Assembly: GCA_963783105.1 (NCBI GenBank)
Contig: CAWAMI010000003.1
Location: 620,001-684,000 of the forward strand
Length of the DNA: 64,000 nt
From: JAVEDQ01 sp963783105
GTDB taxonomy: Bacteria > Actinomycetota > Actinomycetes > Frankiales > Frankiaceae
Direction of reading: 5' to 3'
The position numbers and the translations under genes are program-made. The notes beneath the pieces were generated by a model. It was not told the DNA's origin. It did no database searches and saw only the letters and a program-made list of their open reading frames with translations. Of this stretch, positions 24,271-38,036 are shown piece after piece; the first letter of the stretch is position 1, and the number at the start of each line of letters is the position of its first letter.

Positions 24271-25429
24271 ACTCCGGCAGCTCCGCGAGGCGCTCCTCCG
24301 CGTCGGTCTCGCCGTCGTCGATGGCGGCGGTGGCGGTGAACCAGCGGACGGCGTCGGCCGTGCGGCCCGCGTTGAGCAACGCGTCCGCGTAGGCGTACCA
24401 GAGCCGCGGGGTCCACGGCCGCACAGTGGACGCGTCCAGCTCGGCGACCTCGAGCAGGGCGACGGCGGCGTCGGCATCACCGAGGTCCCTCCGGGCTCCG
24501 GAGGCGACGACGAGCAGCTCGACGCGCGCGGCCGGGTCCAGCTTCGGGACGTCGGGGTCGTCGAGCATGGCGAGCGCCCGTTCGGGCCGGCCGAGCGCCC
24601 GCTCGCAGTCGGCGAGGACGGCCAGGTGTTCCGGGCTTCCGCTCATACGGCGGTGGGCACGGAGCTCGGACGCCGCCTCCCGGTACTCCCCCGCCGTGTA
24701 GGCGGTGAGACCGGCCGCTTCACGGACGACCGCGAGGCGCGCGCCCAGGGCGCGTGCGGTCCGCGCGTGCTCGAGAGCGGTGGCGGGGTCCTCGTCGAGG
24801 AGCAGACCCGCGGCCACCAGATGCGCGGCCACCTGCTCCGCCCGTTCGGCCGACAGGCTGCGCAGGTCGCGGCGCACCTCAGGGTCGAGTGCGTCCGCGG
24901 TGGCTCCCTCGGGCAGCTCAGGGCCCGTGATGCGTTCCCTGCGCGGCGCGTCATCGGCAGCACGCGCGGAGCCGCGCCGCGGCGGACCGCCGGACACGGG
25001 CGCTCCGCCGCGCGTACGGGAATCGCCGCCGGCACGGGAGTCACCCAGAGCACGGGAATCACCCCGGGCACGGGCGTCGCCGCCGGCCCGAGAATCACCC
25101 CGGCCACGAGAATCACCCCGGCCACGGGCGTCGCCGCCGGCCCGAGAATCACCGCGGCCACGGGAAACAGCGCCGGCGCGAGAATCACCGCGCCGAGCGT
25201 TGTCCCGTCGATCGTCGGTCGATCGAGCAGACCGCCCCTGGCGGCCGGCGTCGCCGGCCTTCGGCGCTCCGCCCTGGCCGCGGCCACCCTCGGAACGCGG
25301 GGCTCCACGCCCCGTTCGTCCGGCGTCGGCGCGCCCGGGTCGTCGGTCACCGCCGGCGCTCGGCCGTTGCGGCGGCTTGGGGTCGCGATTCTCGGCCCGC
25401 GACGGCTCGGCCTCGTCGGGATTCGCCAT
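24260..25429 (-). CDS. TPR-type protein with long Arg/Gly/Asp-rich disordered N-terminus
   Basis: A 389-residue protein. Residues 1-170 are low complexity, dominated by RGDSRAGG, GRGDSR and GGDAR units. The C-terminal 220 residues form helical pairs of TPR character (LDPEVRRDLRSLSAERAEQVAAHLVAAG, ALEHARTARALGARLAVVREAAGLTAYTAGEY, PWTPRLWYAYADALLNAGRTADAVRWFTATAA). The RG-rich tail resembles RNA-binding RGG segments, which would suit a protein encoded next to the rrn operon, but this is inference. ATG 25429 has AAGG just upstream; a GTG at 25441 would add MKVP. It lies just downstream of the rrn terminator in the same direction. Confidence 0.75.
   Translation of the reverse strand: MANPDEAEPSRAENRDPKPPQRPSAGGDRRPGRADAGRTGRGAPRSEGGRGQGGAPKAGDAGRQGRSARSTDDRRDNARRGDSRAGAVSRGRGDSRAGGDARGRGDSRGRGDSRAGGDARARGDSRALGDSRAGGDSRTRGGAPVSGGPPRRGSARAADDAPRRERITGPELPEGATADALDPEVRRDLRSLSAERAEQVAAHLVAAGLLLDEDPATALEHARTARALGARLAVVREAAGLTAYTAGEYREAASELRAHRRMSGSPEHLAVLADCERALGRPERALAMLDDPDVPKLDPAARVELLVVASGARRDLGDADAAVALLEVAELDASTVRPWTPRLWYAYADALLNAGRTADAVRWFTATAAIDDGETDAEERLAELPESAG
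25015..25190 (-). repeat. Degenerate tandem repeats encoding the RGDSRAGG tail
   Basis: Units of about 18 bp (such as cgagaatcaccccggcca) recur roughly ten times with small changes and encode the Arg/Gly/Asp/Ser repeats of the RG-rich TPR protein. Confidence 0.75.
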
Positions 25430-25455
25430 GGGTACCTTCACGTGAGCTCGCGACG

Positions 25456-25498
25456 GACAAAACAGTTCAGCGGGGCCGCCCGAAGGCGGCCCCGCTGA
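25456..25498 (-). terminator. Intrinsic terminator of the rrn operon
   Basis: A 12-bp perfect GC stem (agcggggccgcc at 25469-25480 with ggcggccccgct at 25485-25496, loop cgaa), extendable by two pairs to 25467-25498. On the minus strand it is followed by a T-containing tract (GTTTTGT at about 25464-25458). It lies 11 bp after the 5S end and before the RG-rich TPR start. Confidence 0.85.
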
Positions 25499-25508
25499 CT
25501 AGAAGATG

Positions 25509-25625
25509 TCCGGCGGCGTCCTACTCTCCCACGCAGTTTCCCGCGCAGTACCATCGGCGCTGAGAGGCTTAGCTTCCGGGTTCGGAATGGGACCGGGCGT
25601 TTCCCTCTCGCTGTGGCCGCCGTAA
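25509..25625 (-). rRNA. rrf: 5S ribosomal RNA
   Basis: About 117 nt. The minus strand begins TTACGGCGGCCACAGC and ends in the complementary GCCGCCGGA, forming helix I. The internal CCCGGTCCCATTCCGAACCC and GGAAGCTAAG blocks are the conserved loop B/C and helix III sequences. It is the last gene of the rrn operon, 83 bp after 23S. Confidence 0.95.
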
Positions 25626-25683
25626 CGCTATCGAGTTGTCGATCAGACTCTCGTATTGCAGTCCCGACCGTATCTCGGGAACC

Positions 25684-25707
25684 GCACAGTGGACGCGTAG
25701 CTTCTTT
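25684..25707 (-). other. 3' arm of 23S rRNA processing stem
   Basis: The sequence gcacagtggacgcg (25684-25697) is the exact inverse complement of cgcgtccactgtgc just outside the other 23S end (28826-28839). The two arms would pair to form the long stem cut by RNase III to release pre-23S. Confidence 0.75.
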
Positions 25708-30722
<5,015 letters not shown>

Positions 30723-31000
30723 TCTTGTGACCGCCGCGCCCCTACGGGGCCCGGCGATAACATCCATAGAGCGGTCCCTGGCGGGACCGTTTGTGTCCAG
30801 GCTCGACGTCAGATCTTCATAGATCGTCCATCGTGCCATTCAAAGAAATCCGTCTCGTCCGCGGTCGTGCATCCCGAGTGGAATGCAAGTACCGTGAACC
30901 CAGACGGGGGTTGGCACTGACTTTCGGCACGCTGTTGAGTTCTCAAGGAGCGGGTGCGCACCGTTAACGATCTTTCGACCGTCTTCGGGGCAACTCGCAC
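30723..31000 (-). other. rrn leader region
   Basis: Transcribed leader between the proximal promoter and 16S; no protein gene is supported. It contains the conserved actinobacterial rrn element CCTTGAGAACTCAACAGCG (minus strand, 30948-30930), related to the CTTGAGAACT in the 16S-23S spacer and probably part of processing or antitermination signals. Confidence 0.7.
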
Positions 31001-31029
31001 AACATATGGGCGGGTGGTTGGCCTGTCAA
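31001..31029 (-). promoter_or_regulatory. Proximal rrn promoter
   Basis: On the minus strand, TTGACA (31029-31024), a 17-nt spacer and TATGTT (31006-31001) form a near-consensus housekeeping-sigma promoter about 280 bp upstream of 16S. Confidence 0.8.
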
Positions 31030-31150
31030 CCTGCTCGAGTGTGGCTCGATGGCGCCAGGCGCGCTCCGTGCCGACGGTTGCCGTCGGCACCCCAGGGGCG
31101 GGAGTGAGTCTCCGTGTTGCGCGGAGGCTCGGCCCTTGGGCAACCCTTTG

Positions 31151-31180
31151 AAGTTAGCAGAGGAACCGTGTGCCGTCCAA
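31151..31180 (-). promoter_or_regulatory. Candidate distal rrn promoter
   Basis: On the minus strand, TTGGAC (31180-31175), an 18-nt spacer and TAACTT (31156-31151). Weaker than the proximal promoter but consistent with tandem rrn promoters. The surrounding 31030-31417 has no supported gene; caggctccc is repeated directly at 31400 and 31420. Confidence 0.45.
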
Positions 31181-31417
31181 CCGGGAGGCAGACGAGTCTG
31201 CCCGAGGTGGTCGGTGGAGGTTCGCACCAGCTCTCGCCGGTGCCGCCGCGGCCTGCGTTCCTGCCGGCTTCCCGGCGGCCCGTCCCTGCGGTGCGAGGAG
31301 AACGTTACGTAGTTGCGGGGCGCACCGTCAACCGCGGGCGAGGTGCGGGGTATCACGCCCTCCGGCCGGGGCCCGGACGCCGATCCTGCTGTATGGGCCA
31401 GGCTCCCGGGTGAAGGG

Positions 31418-32734
31418 TCAGGCTCCCCGAGTGCTCGCGTCCTCCGCGTCCCCGCCCCGGATGACCCCCGCGACCTGGCGCTTGCCCTTGCGCAGGACGA
31501 GGTAGCGCCCGTACAGCCACGCCTCCGGGTCCACCGGTGCCTCGGCGTCGGCCAACCGGAGGTTGTTCAGGTAGGCCCCGCCCTGCTCCACCGTCCGCCG
31601 CGCCTCGCTCCGGCTCGAGCAGAGCCCGGTCGCGATGAGCAGCTCGGCCGCCGTCGCGCCGTCCGACGGCACCTCCGCGTGGGGCGTCTCGGCCAGGGCG
31701 GCGCCGAGCGTCCGTTCGTCGAGGTCGTCCAGCGCGCCGCGGCCGAACAACGCGGCGCTGGCGGCCTCGACCGCCGCCGTCTCCCCCGACCCGTGGACCA
31801 GCGTCGTCAGCTCCCGGGCCAGGGTCCGCTGTCCGGTCCGCAGCTGCGGCTTCTCCCGGGTCTCGGCCACGACCGACTCGATCTGCTCCCGGTCGAGGAA
31901 GGTCAGCATCTTGAGATAGGACTCCACGTCCCGGTCGTCGGTGTTGATCCAGTACTGGTAGAAGGCGTACGGCGAGGTGAGCGCCGGGTCGAGCCACAGG
32001 CTCCCACCGCCGGTGCTCTTACCGAACTTCTCCCCGGTCGCGCTGGTCACCAGAGGCACCGTCAGACCGTGCGCCGAGGCGCCCTCGACCCTGCGGATGA
32101 GGTCGATGCCGGCGGTGATGTTGCCCCACTGGTCGCTCCCCCCGACCTGCAGCACGCAGGCGTCCCTGCGGAACAGCTCGAGGAAGTCGTAGGACTGCAG
32201 GATCATGTAGCTGAACTCGGTGTAGGACAGGCCGCCGGCCTCGAGCCGCGTGCGGACCGACTCCTTCCCGAGCATCCCGTTCACCGGGAAGTGCTTGCCG
32301 ACGTCGCGCAGGAAGTCGATCGCCGACATCGGCGCGAGCCAGTCGAGGTTGTTGGCCAGCCGCGCCGCCGTGGGACCCGTGTCGCCGTCCCCCTCCCCGA
32401 AATCCAGGAAGCGGGCCAGCTGCTCCGAGATGTGCCGGACGTTGTCCGCGATCACCTCGAGCGTCTGCAGAACCCGCTCCGACGAGCGACCGCTGGGGTC
32501 GCCGATCATGCCGGTGGCCCCGCCGGCGAGGGCGATGGGCCGGTGCCCGAACTGCTGGAAGCGGCGGAGGATCAGCAGGGGCACGAGGTGGCCGACGTGC
32601 AGGCTCGCGGCGGTGGGGTCGAAGCCGCAGTAGAGCGAGACCGGGCCGCGGCGCAGTTCGTCGCGAAGGGCATCGGGGTCGGTCGACTGGGCGATCAGCC
32701 CGCGCCAGGAGAGCTCGTCGAGGATGTCGGTCAC
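31418..32734 (-). CDS. tyrS: Tyrosyl-tRNA synthetase
   Basis: A 438-residue class Ic synthetase charging tRNA-Tyr. The YCGFDPTAASLHVGHLVPL region holds the HIGH-like signature (HVGH), GGATGMIGDPSGRS the ATP site, YTEFSYMILQSYDF and VGGSDQWGNITAGIDLIRR the tyrosine site, and KFGKS replaces KMSKS. The C-terminal S4 domain includes GLCSSRSEARRTVEQGGAYLNN. The KFGKS form is typical of bacterial TyrRS. It lies upstream of the rrn operon in the same direction. I see no T-box in the 100 bp before its start. Confidence 0.97.
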   Translation of the reverse strand: MTDILDELSWRGLIAQSTDPDALRDELRRGPVSLYCGFDPTAASLHVGHLVPLLILRRFQQFGHRPIALAGGATGMIGDPSGRSSERVLQTLEVIADNVRHISEQLARFLDFGEGDGDTGPTAARLANNLDWLAPMSAIDFLRDVGKHFPVNGMLGKESVRTRLEAGGLSYTEFSYMILQSYDFLELFRRDACVLQVGGSDQWGNITAGIDLIRRVEGASAHGLTVPLVTSATGEKFGKSTGGGSLWLDPALTSPYAFYQYWINTDDRDVESYLKMLTFLDREQIESVVAETREKPQLRTGQRTLARELTTLVHGSGETAAVEAASAALFGRGALDDLDERTLGAALAETPHAEVPSDGATAAELLIATGLCSSRSEARRTVEQGGAYLNNLRLADAEAPVDPEAWLYGRYLVLRKGKRQVAGVIRGGDAEDASTRGA

Positions 32735-32834
32735 GCATCGATTGTCCCGTACGGCGAGCTGATCCCGGCGGTGGCGCGGGCCCGACGCCGGGCGGGGAGT
32801 ACCCGGCGGGCCGTCCGGGTGTGACGATGCGGCG

Positions 32835-34445
32835 ATGGTGCGCGACGAGAACCGTTCCCCGACCGGCCCGGATGCGCTCGTGGCGCGGGCCCGACGACAC
32901 AGCTACGCCGACCTGCTGGCCCGCTCCGCCCGACGGCATGCGGACAAGCTCGCGCTCGTCGACGGCGAGCAGCGGCTCACGTTCGCCGAGTTCGACCGGG
33001 CGGTCGACCGGGTCGCCGCCACCCTGGCCGAGCGGGGGTTGACCCCCGGCGACCGACTGGCGCTGCTGTCGCGCAACTGCTGGCAGTACGGGGTCCTCGC
33101 CTTTGCGACGGCCCGGATCGGCGTCGTGCTCGTGCCCGTGAACTTCATGCTCGGACCGGACGAGATCGCCTTCATCCTCGGACACAGCGGCGCCTCGGCG
33201 ATGGTCGCCGCGGCGGAGTTCGTCGACGTCGCCGAGCGGGCCCTCACGTCGGCGGGCGCGACGACGAAGGTGCGGGGCGTCATCCCGGGTCACGAAGCAT
33301 CGGCCGAGCGGGACGGCTGGGAGGACGTCGACGCCTGGACCGGATCCGGCCCGGACCAGCCGCCCGAGGTGGCGGTGGCCGACGACGACCCCCTGCGCCT
33401 CATGTACACCTCGGGCACGGAGTCGCGCCCCAAGGGCGTGATGCTGTCCAGCCGCTCGTTGATCAGCCAGTACGTCAGCTGCATCGTCGACGGCGGGATG
33501 AGTGCCGACGACATCGAGCTGCACTCCCTGCCGATGTACCACTGCGCCCAGCTCGACTGCTTCTTCTCCGTCGACGTCTATCTCGGCGCCACCAGCATCC
33601 TGCTGCCGGGCCCGGACCCGTCCGCGCTGCTCGCCGCGATCGAACGGGAGCGGGTGACCAAGCTGTTCTGTCCGCCGACCGTCTGGATCGGGCTGCTGCG
33701 ATCCCCGGACTTCGACCGCACCGACCTCTCCAGCCTGCGCAAGGGCTACTACGGCGCCTCGGCCATGCCCGTCGAGGTGCTCCGGGAACTCCGCCGACGC
33801 CTCCCCGAGGTCGACCTCTGGAACTTCTACGGCCAGACCGAGATGGCCCCGCTCGCGACGATCCTGCGGCCGCACGAGCAGCTCGAGCGGGCGGGTAGCG
33901 CGGGGGTCGCCGCGCTCAACGTCGAGACGCGGGTCGTGGACGAGTCCGATCACCCGGTCCCGGCGGGCGAGGTCGGGGAGATCGTGCACCGCAGCCCGCA
34001 CGCGACGCTCGGCTACTACGAGGACCCGGAGAAGACGGCCGAGGCGTTCCGCAACGGCTGGTTCCATTCCGGCGACCTCGGGGTGCTGACCGAGGACGGT
34101 TACCTCAGCGTCGTCGACCGCAAGAAGGACATGATCAAGTCGGGCGGCGAGAACGTCGCCAGCCGCGAGGTCGAGGAGGCCATCTACGAGCTCGACGGCG
34201 TCGCCGAGGTCGCGGTGTTCGGCGTGACCCACCCTCGCTGGATCGAGGCCGTGGTGGCCGTGGTCGTACCGAAGCCGGGGAGCGACCTGTCGCAGGGCGA
34301 CGTCGAGGAGCACGCCCGCGCGCGGCTCGCGGGCTACAAGCGCCCGAAGTACGTCGTGCTGTCCGACGCGCTGCCGAAGAACCCGAGCGGCAAGATCCTC
34401 AAGCGGGAGCTGCGCGAACGGCACGCCGACCTCGCCGAGGCCTGA
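32835..34445 (+). CDS. Acyl-CoA synthetase (long-chain fatty-acid-CoA ligase type)
   Basis: A 536-residue ANL-superfamily adenylating enzyme. Motif A5 region MYTSGTESRPKGVMLSS is the P-loop, WNFYGQTEMAPLAT the acyl-adenylate motif, GWFHSGDLGVLTEDGYLSVVDRKKDMIKSGGENV the hinge region and NPSGKILKREL carries the catalytic C-terminal Lys. It probably activates a fatty or aryl acid to its CoA thioester; chain length cannot be read. It is monocistronic, divergent from tyrS (100 bp) and convergent with mpg, and interrupts the conserved tyrS-mpg neighbourhood. Confidence 0.9.
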   Translation: MVRDENRSPTGPDALVARARRHSYADLLARSARRHADKLALVDGEQRLTFAEFDRAVDRVAATLAERGLTPGDRLALLSRNCWQYGVLAFATARIGVVLVPVNFMLGPDEIAFILGHSGASAMVAAAEFVDVAERALTSAGATTKVRGVIPGHEASAERDGWEDVDAWTGSGPDQPPEVAVADDDPLRLMYTSGTESRPKGVMLSSRSLISQYVSCIVDGGMSADDIELHSLPMYHCAQLDCFFSVDVYLGATSILLPGPDPSALLAAIERERVTKLFCPPTVWIGLLRSPDFDRTDLSSLRKGYYGASAMPVEVLRELRRRLPEVDLWNFYGQTEMAPLATILRPHEQLERAGSAGVAALNVETRVVDESDHPVPAGEVGEIVHRSPHATLGYYEDPEKTAEAFRNGWFHSGDLGVLTEDGYLSVVDRKKDMIKSGGENVASREVEEAIYELDGVAEVAVFGVTHPRWIEAVVAVVVPKPGSDLSQGDVEEHARARLAGYKRPKYVVLSDALPKNPSGKILKRELRERHADLAEA

Positions 34446-34464
34446 CCGGCGGCGGCGCACACAC

Positions 34465-34510
34465 GCGGACCTCCGGTCCGGACCGCGGTCAGGCGGACCT
34501 CCGGTCCGGA
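34465..34510. terminator. Duplicated 18-bp hairpin unit at convergent gene ends
   Basis: The 18-bp sequence gcggacctccggtccgga occurs twice (34465-34482 and 34493-34510). Each copy folds into a ggacc/ggtcc hairpin. The second copy lies inside the 3' end of mpg. The arrangement looks like a duplicated bidirectional terminator; there is no T tract. Confidence 0.5.
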
Positions 34511-35175
34511 CGGCGACGCGGCTTGCCCGCGCGGTAGGGGCTCACGGACCGCTCCCCCTCGATCCAGAACCGCCAGGGCCGCTCGGTGGCCACCGACAGG
34601 CCGACCCGCGGACCGGTGCGTACCCGCGCGTCCGGCACCGGCTCCCCGGCGGTCACGCCGAGCCGCCCCGCGGAGTCGGTCACGTCCGCGCCGTCGTCGG
34701 CCCGGCCCACGGCGAGCAGCTTCGTCAGCCGCGCGGGCCCGCGGGCCAGGTCCACCGCGCGGATTCCGGGACGCCGCTGCGCGACGAGCTGCTCCACCGC
34801 GTCGTGTTGCGCGGCGTCGGACGGCAGGACGAGCTCACCCGCCCGCAGCAGCACGGCCGAGGCCCGGCCGTCGGGACCGCAGACCAGGTTCATGCACCAG
34901 TGCATGCCGTAGCTGAAGTAGACGTAGGCGTGCCCGGGCGGGCCGAACATCACCGCGGTGCGCGGCGTGGGGCCGCGGAAGGCGTGCGAGCCCGGGTCCT
35001 CGGTACCCGCGTACGCCTCGACCTCGGTGAGCCGGACGGCGATGTGGACGCCGCGGTGCTCGGTACGGACCACTCGTCCGAGCAGGTCGCGGGCGACCTC
35101 GAGGACCGGTCGGTCGTAGAAGGCGCGCGGCAGCGGCGACCCGGACCCGTCGACCGCAGGATCGAGTTCCGCCAT
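34489..35175 (-). CDS. mpg: 3-methyladenine DNA glycosylase (AAG/MPG family)
   Basis: A 228-residue alkyladenine glycosylase excising alkylated purines. The family signatures are present: FYDRPVLEVARDLLGRVV at the N-terminus, RLTEVEAYAGTEDPGSHAFRGPTPR with the catalytic Glu, VMFGPPGHAYVYFSYGMHWCMNLV and LARGPARLTKLL. Its ATG overlaps the argH stop in a TGATG junction, so this DNA-repair gene is translationally coupled to the arginine operon. The C-terminal Arg-rich tail (RAGKPRRRPDRRSA) is encoded partly by a duplicated hairpin unit. Confidence 0.93.
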   Translation of the reverse strand: MAELDPAVDGSGSPLPRAFYDRPVLEVARDLLGRVVRTEHRGVHIAVRLTEVEAYAGTEDPGSHAFRGPTPRTAVMFGPPGHAYVYFSYGMHWCMNLVCGPDGRASAVLLRAGELVLPSDAAQHDAVEQLVAQRRPGIRAVDLARGPARLTKLLAVGRADDGADVTDSAGRLGVTAGEPVPDARVRTGPRVGLSVATERPWRFWIEGERSVSPYRAGKPRRRPDRRSA

Positions 35176-36662
35176 CAGCCGCCCGTCGCCCAGGCGCGTC
35201 CCTCCTCGATCCGCTGCCGGACCCGGGCCAGCTGCTCACGCACCCGGGACGGCGCCGTCCCGCCGGGCGCCGAGCGCGCCGCCAGCGCTCCCGGCACCGA
35301 CAGGACCGCCCGGACCTCCGGGGTGAGGTGCTCGCTGATGTGGGCGAGGTCGGCGTCCGACACCTCGTGCAGGTCGACGTCGTGCGCGACGCACCAGACG
35401 ACGAGCCGCCCGACGGTCTCGTGGGCGTCCCGGAACGGGACCCCCTGCCGGACCAGGTACTCGGCGACGTCGGTGGCGAGGCTGAAGCCCGCCGGGGCGG
35501 CGGCCGAGAGCCGATCGGCCCGCACCGTCATGGTCGCGATGGTGCCGGTGAGAGCCGGGAGCACCGTGGCGAGGGTGTCGACGGCGTCGAACACCGGCTC
35601 CTTGTCCTCCTGCAGGTCCCGGTCGTAGGCCAGCGGCAGACCCTTGAGTGTCGTGAGCAGCGCGACCAGCGAACCGATCAGCCGCCCGGACTTGCCGCGG
35701 GCCAGCTCGGCGACGTCCGGGTTCTTCTTCTGCGGCATGATCGACGAGCCGGTGGCGTAGCGGTCGTCGAGCTCGACCCAGCCGAACTCGCTGGTCGTCC
35801 AGAGCACCATCTCCTCGCCGATGCGGGACAGGTGGACGCCGACCAGCGCGGCGACGAACAGGAACTCCGCGGCGAAGTCCCGGTCGCTGACCGCGTCGAT
35901 GCTGTTCTCCGCCACGGCGCCGAAGCCGAGCTCGGTCGCCGTGCGCGCCGGATCGAGCGGCAGGGACGAACCGGCGAGTGCTCCCGCTCCCAGCGGACTC
36001 ACCGAGGCGCGGGCGTCCCAGTCCCGCAGGCGCGAGACGTCGCGGATCAGCGGCTGGACGTGCGCCAGCAGCTGATGGCCGAACGAGACCGGCTGCGCGT
36101 GCTGCAGATGCGTCATGCCCGGCGCCGGGGTGTCGACGTGCCGGTCGGCCTGGTCACTCAACGCCTCGGCGAGGTCCAGCAGGGCCACGGCGAGCTGCCG
36201 GCCGGCGACGCGCAGGTAGAGCCGCAGGTCGGTGGCGATCTGGTCGTTGCGGCTGCGCCCGGCCCGCAGCTTGCCGCCCGTCGAGCCGAGCCGCTCCAAC
36301 AGGCCGCGCTCGAGGGCGGTGTGGACGTCCTCGTCCTCGATCGTCGGGCGGAACGTGCCGGTGCGGACGTCCTCCTCCAGCGCGTCGAGCGCCCCGAGCA
36401 GGGCGTCGAGCTCGGCGTCGGTCAGCAGCTGGGCGCGGTGCAGCACGCGGGCGTGGGCGCGGCTGCCGGCGAGGTCGTGCGGGGCGAGCCGCCAGTCGAA
36501 CTGCACGCTGACCGACAGCTTCGCCAGCGCCTCGGCGGGCGAGGCGCTGAACCGGCCGCCCCAGAGCCGAAGCGAGGGGCCCTCGTCGCCGACCGTCGGG
36601 GCGGCGGATTCTGAATGGGGAGCGGCTCCGCCGCTGCTGGCGTCCGTCTCCGGGTCCACCAT
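35175..36662 (-). CDS. argH: Argininosuccinate lyase
   Basis: Last enzyme of arginine synthesis, splitting argininosuccinate to arginine and fumarate. The 495-residue protein starts at ATG 36662, overlapping the argG stop (TGATG). It has LWGGRFSASPAEALAKLSVS at the N-terminus, the fumarase-superfamily signature GSSIMPQKKNPD with the catalytic Ser loop, and TDVAEYLVRQGVPFRDAHETVG. A 30-residue Ser/Ala/Glu-rich leader precedes the conserved start, making it about 30 residues longer than usual. Confidence 0.96.
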   Translation of the reverse strand: MVDPETDASSGGAAPHSESAAPTVGDEGPSLRLWGGRFSASPAEALAKLSVSVQFDWRLAPHDLAGSRAHARVLHRAQLLTDAELDALLGALDALEEDVRTGTFRPTIEDEDVHTALERGLLERLGSTGGKLRAGRSRNDQIATDLRLYLRVAGRQLAVALLDLAEALSDQADRHVDTPAPGMTHLQHAQPVSFGHQLLAHVQPLIRDVSRLRDWDARASVSPLGAGALAGSSLPLDPARTATELGFGAVAENSIDAVSDRDFAAEFLFVAALVGVHLSRIGEEMVLWTTSEFGWVELDDRYATGSSIMPQKKNPDVAELARGKSGRLIGSLVALLTTLKGLPLAYDRDLQEDKEPVFDAVDTLATVLPALTGTIATMTVRADRLSAAAPAGFSLATDVAEYLVRQGVPFRDAHETVGRLVVWCVAHDVDLHEVSDADLAHISEHLTPEVRAVLSVPGALAARSAPGGTAPSRVREQLARVRQRIEEGRAWATGG

Positions 36663-37951
36663 CAGCGCGCGAGCCGCTGCTCGCGGGAGGACCAGACCCG
36701 GGACGGCAGGCCCCACAGGTCCACGAAGCCCTTGGCGTCGCCCTGGTCGAACTGGTCCCCGGCGTCGTAGGTGGCGAGCGCGTAGTCGTACAGGCTCGCG
36801 TCGCTGCGACGGCCGACGACGGTTGCCGCGCCGTTGGCGAGCCGGAGGCGGACGTCGCCGGTGACGTGGATCGCCGCGTTGGCGAGGAAGGCGTCGAGCG
36901 AGGCCTTCAGCGGGCTGTACCAGAGGCCGTCGTAGACGAGCTCGCCCCAGCGCTGGTCGACGCCGCGCTTGTAGCGCGCGAGGTCGCGCTCGAGGGTGAG
37001 GTCCTCGAGGTCCCGGTGCGCGGTCAGCAGCGTCATCGCCCCCGGGCACTCGTAGATCTCGCGGCTCTTGATGCCGACCAGCCGGTCCTCGATCAGGTCG
37101 ATCCGGCCGATGCCCTGCGCGCCGGCCCGGGTGTTGAGCTCGGCGATGAGGTCGACGAGACCGAGCGGGCGCCCGTCGATGCCGGTCGGCACGCCGTCGT
37201 CGAAGCTGATCGTCACCTCGTCGGGCTCGCGGCCCTGTGCGGGATCGGAGGTGTAGACGTAGACGTCCTCCGGCGGCTGCGCCCACGGGTCCTCGAGGAT
37301 CCCGCACTCGGCGGTCCGGCCCCAGAGGTTCTGGTCGATCGAGTACGGCGACCGCTTGTTGACGTCGAGCGGCAGGCCGTTCTCCTCGGCGAAGGCGATG
37401 GCCTTGTCGCGGGTCATGCCGCTGTCGCGCACCGGGGCGATGACGGACAGCTCCGGCGCCAGCGCCCGGATGCCGACCTCGAACCGCACCTGGTCGTTGC
37501 CCTTGCCGGTGCAGCCGTGGCTGACGGTGTCGGCGTTGAACGTGCGCGCCGCGTCGACGAGGTGCCGCACGATCAGCGGCCGGGACAGCGCCGAGACCAG
37601 CGGGTAGCGGTCCATGTAGAGCGCGTTGGCGTGCACCGATGGCACGACGAAGTCGCGGGCGAACTCGTCGCGGGCGTCGACGACGACCGACTCGACGGCG
37701 CCGCAGGTCAGCGCGCGCTGCCGGATGGACTCGAGGTCCTCGCCGCCCTGGCCGACGTCGATCGCGACGGCGACGACCTCGGCGCCGGTCTCCTCGGCGA
37801 TCCAGCCGATCGCGACCGAGGTGTCCAGCCCGCCCGAGTACGCGAGGACGACGCGGGGCTTGCGTCCGCCGGACCCGGCGGACCCTGAGGACCCTGAGGA
37901 CACAGGGGACACAGGGGACACAGGGGCAGGCGGGGTGGTCTCGGTTGACAC
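36662..37951 (-). CDS. argG: Argininosuccinate synthase
   Basis: ATP-dependent condensation of citrulline and aspartate; 429 aa. The start is GTG 37951, with AGGAG 5 nt upstream; an open frame further upstream is non-conserved. A low-complexity leader (PVSPVSPVSSGSSGS) encoded by small tandem repeats precedes the P-loop VVLAYSGGLDTSVAIGW. Other motifs are SHGCTGKGNDQVRFE and YSIDQNLWGR. It lies 85 bp after argR and overlaps argH. Confidence 0.96.
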   Translation of the reverse strand: MSTETTPPAPVSPVSPVSSGSSGSAGSGGRKPRVVLAYSGGLDTSVAIGWIAEETGAEVVAVAIDVGQGGEDLESIRQRALTCGAVESVVVDARDEFARDFVVPSVHANALYMDRYPLVSALSRPLIVRHLVDAARTFNADTVSHGCTGKGNDQVRFEVGIRALAPELSVIAPVRDSGMTRDKAIAFAEENGLPLDVNKRSPYSIDQNLWGRTAECGILEDPWAQPPEDVYVYTSDPAQGREPDEVTISFDDGVPTGIDGRPLGLVDLIAELNTRAGAQGIGRIDLIEDRLVGIKSREIYECPGAMTLLTAHRDLEDLTLERDLARYKRGVDQRWGELVYDGLWYSPLKASLDAFLANAAIHVTGDVRLRLANGAATVVGRRSDASLYDYALATYDAGDQFDQGDAKGFVDLWGLPSRVWSSREQRLAR

Positions 37952-38036
37952 GGGGACTCCTCTTTCTCGGTGTTGCGACGTTCGTGGCGGAAGGGGGCGG
38001 GTCGGCGGTGCGGGTCGATCCGCGGTGGAAGCGATG

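Noticed and set aside
24202..24392. Extension of a plus-strand frame through the YPAVA-type repeats
   Set aside because: It is in a different frame from the DUF1015 protein, which has its own stop at 24199-24201.
32735..32834. T-box riboswitch before tyrS
   Set aside because: The 100-bp divergent gap is too short and lacks the T-box sequence and specifier stem.
37890..37945. Tandem repeat near the argG start as a regulatory element
   Set aside because: The repeats (gggacacag units) lie within the argG leader codons and encode PVSPVSPVSSG; simple slippage explains them.
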